The translations under genes and the position numbers were made by a program. This document shows, piece by piece, positions 5,373 through 6,081 of a stretch of DNA of 6,081 nucleotides. Each line of letters opens with the position of its first letter. The stretch's first letter is position 1. Under the pieces are notes generated by a model. The model made no database searches. It saw nothing but the letters and a program-made list of their open reading frames with translations, and had not been told where the DNA came from. Source of the DNA: CAZWUK01 sp964636685 (GTDB lineage Bacteria > Bacillota > Clostridia > Christensenellales > CAG-138). The stretch covers positions 1-6,081 of the forward strand of contig CAZWUK010000099.1 of assembly GCA_964636685.1 (NCBI GenBank). Direction: 5' to 3'.

Positions 5373-6081
5373 CGTTTCAACTCCCGCAAGCTTTCAAAGG
5401 TCTTTCCCAGCACCGTCAGGCGCTTTGCCACAAGCTGCTGCGTGCGGCAGTGCTTTTCGCGGTTTATTTCGCGGTCGCCGTATTTATCGTCGCCCAGCAC
5501 CGGATACCCGGCGTTTGCCATCTGTACGCGGATCTGGTGCGTTTTGCCGGTGTGCAGCACGATCTCGACCAGCGAAATGCCATTCTCGGTCGAAAGCGTA
5601 CGGTAGGAAAGCTCCATCTTCACCGCGCCGCGCGTTTTTTGCGGTACGATGCGCATCAAAGCATCGTCGCTGTCCTTCACGCCATAGTCCACAAGCGTAT
5701 CAGCTTTCTTTGGCGTGCCGACGACCAGCGCGTGATAAATTTTCTCGGTCTCATGCGCTGCAAACGCCTTTTCCAGCCGCGCCTTGGCGCTTTCGTTTCT
5801 CGCCAGCACCACAAGCCCCAGCGTATTGGCGTCCAGCCGGTGGACGGGATAAACCTCGCCGAATATGGAAGAAAGTTCGCTCTTTAAACCTTCCTCCACC
5901 TCGACGCCCGCATTTTTATCCACGACAAGAATGTCGTCGTCGGCATACACGCCGCGGCACACGGAAAACGCCGGAAGAAACGCAAGCTGCGCTGAAAAAG
6001 CCTGCCACGCACCGCCCTGCGGTACGGAAAAAAACGTCATCGGCTCGGCAAGCGTCGGATGCGAGATCGTGAGCGCATATG
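5369..6081 (-). CDS. RluA family pseudouridine synthase, 5' end outside the window
   Basis: The frame is open to the window edge, with about 236 residues visible. Numbered from the internal Met at 6040, the domain starts at about VYADDDILVVDKNAG (31-45) and carries the catalytic motif HRLDANTLGL (67-76; Asp70 is the expected nucleophile). It continues with GTPKKADT (108-115), HTGKTHQIRVQMANAGYPVLGD (163-184, the conserved RluA block) and the C-terminal QQLVAKRL (201-208). Such enzymes isomerise uridine to pseudouridine in rRNA or tRNA; the target site cannot be told. HRLDANT replaces the usual HRLDRxT, so a commonly conserved Arg is missing. Met 6040 has no ribosome binding site, and the codons upstream read YALTISHPTLAEP, like the tail of an RluA domain, so the protein probably continues to the right, perhaps as a tandem fusion. 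tcdA follows with a 4-nt overlap. Confidence 0.88.
   Translation of the reverse strand, partial: YALTISHPTLAEPMTFFSVPQGGAWQAFSAQLAFLPAFSVCRGVYADDDILVVDKNAGVEVEEGLKSELSSIFGEVYPVHRLDANTLGLVVLARNESAKARLEKAFAAHETEKIYHALVVGTPKKADTLVDYGVKDSDDALMRIVPQKTRGAVKMELSYRTLSTENGISLVEIVLHTGKTHQIRVQMANAGYPVLGDDKYGDREINREKHCRTQQLVAKRLTVLGKTFESLRELKR

Noticed and set aside
5425..6072. Long plus-strand frames opposite the RluA-family gene
   Set aside because: They are antisense to a gene with clear family motifs, have no supporting ribosome binding site, and give Arg/Ala-rich products.

Overview
The window looks like a piece of a draft genome from a low-to-mid GC-content Gram-positive of the class Clostridia, probably a gut Oscillospiraceae/Ruminococcaceae-type organism. 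This is inferred from strong AGGAGG-type ribosome binding sites, sigma-A-like promoter boxes, Bacillus-type phosphoglucomutase and TcdA proteins, GC-rich third positions in the housekeeping genes, and a small hypothetical gene of a style common in gut clostridia. No rRNA, tRNA, CRISPR array, insertion sequence or phage gene was seen. A run of 100 Ns (3446-3545) marks an assembly gap.

Left part (about 80-2060, minus strand): a compact two-gene unit. It is read from a promoter at 2029-2057 into an acyl carrier protein (ACP) / alpha-oxoamine synthase fusion (474-2000). A DUF1622 small membrane protein (126-458) follows 15 nt later, and the unit ends at a hairpin (87-110). The fusion is the most distinctive gene here. 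Its PLP-enzyme half resembles the alpha-oxoamine synthases that offload polyketide or fatty acyl chains, yet no polyketide synthase is present in the window.

Middle (2001-2199) is a divergent intergenic region with two inverted-repeat candidates. It leads rightward into a single small plus-strand gene of unknown function (2200-2523), which ends in a perfect 14-bp terminator hairpin (2556-2589).

Right part (2608-6081, minus strand): in transcription order, a pseudouridine synthase of the RluA family (5' end outside the window), TcdA tRNA dehydratase (ATGA overlap with the preceding gene), an alpha-phosphoglucomutase whose 3' end is lost in the gap, and a CPBP-family membrane protease whose 5' end is lost in the gap. 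The first two are RNA-modification genes and are probably translationally coupled. Phosphoglucomutase follows after 79 nt. The 100-N gap must be an underestimate, because the missing phosphoglucomutase C-terminus alone needs several hundred bases.

Most of the window is ordinary housekeeping. The points worth a second look are the stand-alone ACP-oxoamine synthase with its DUF1622 partner, the possible tandem RluA fusion at the right edge, and the small orphan plus-strand gene.
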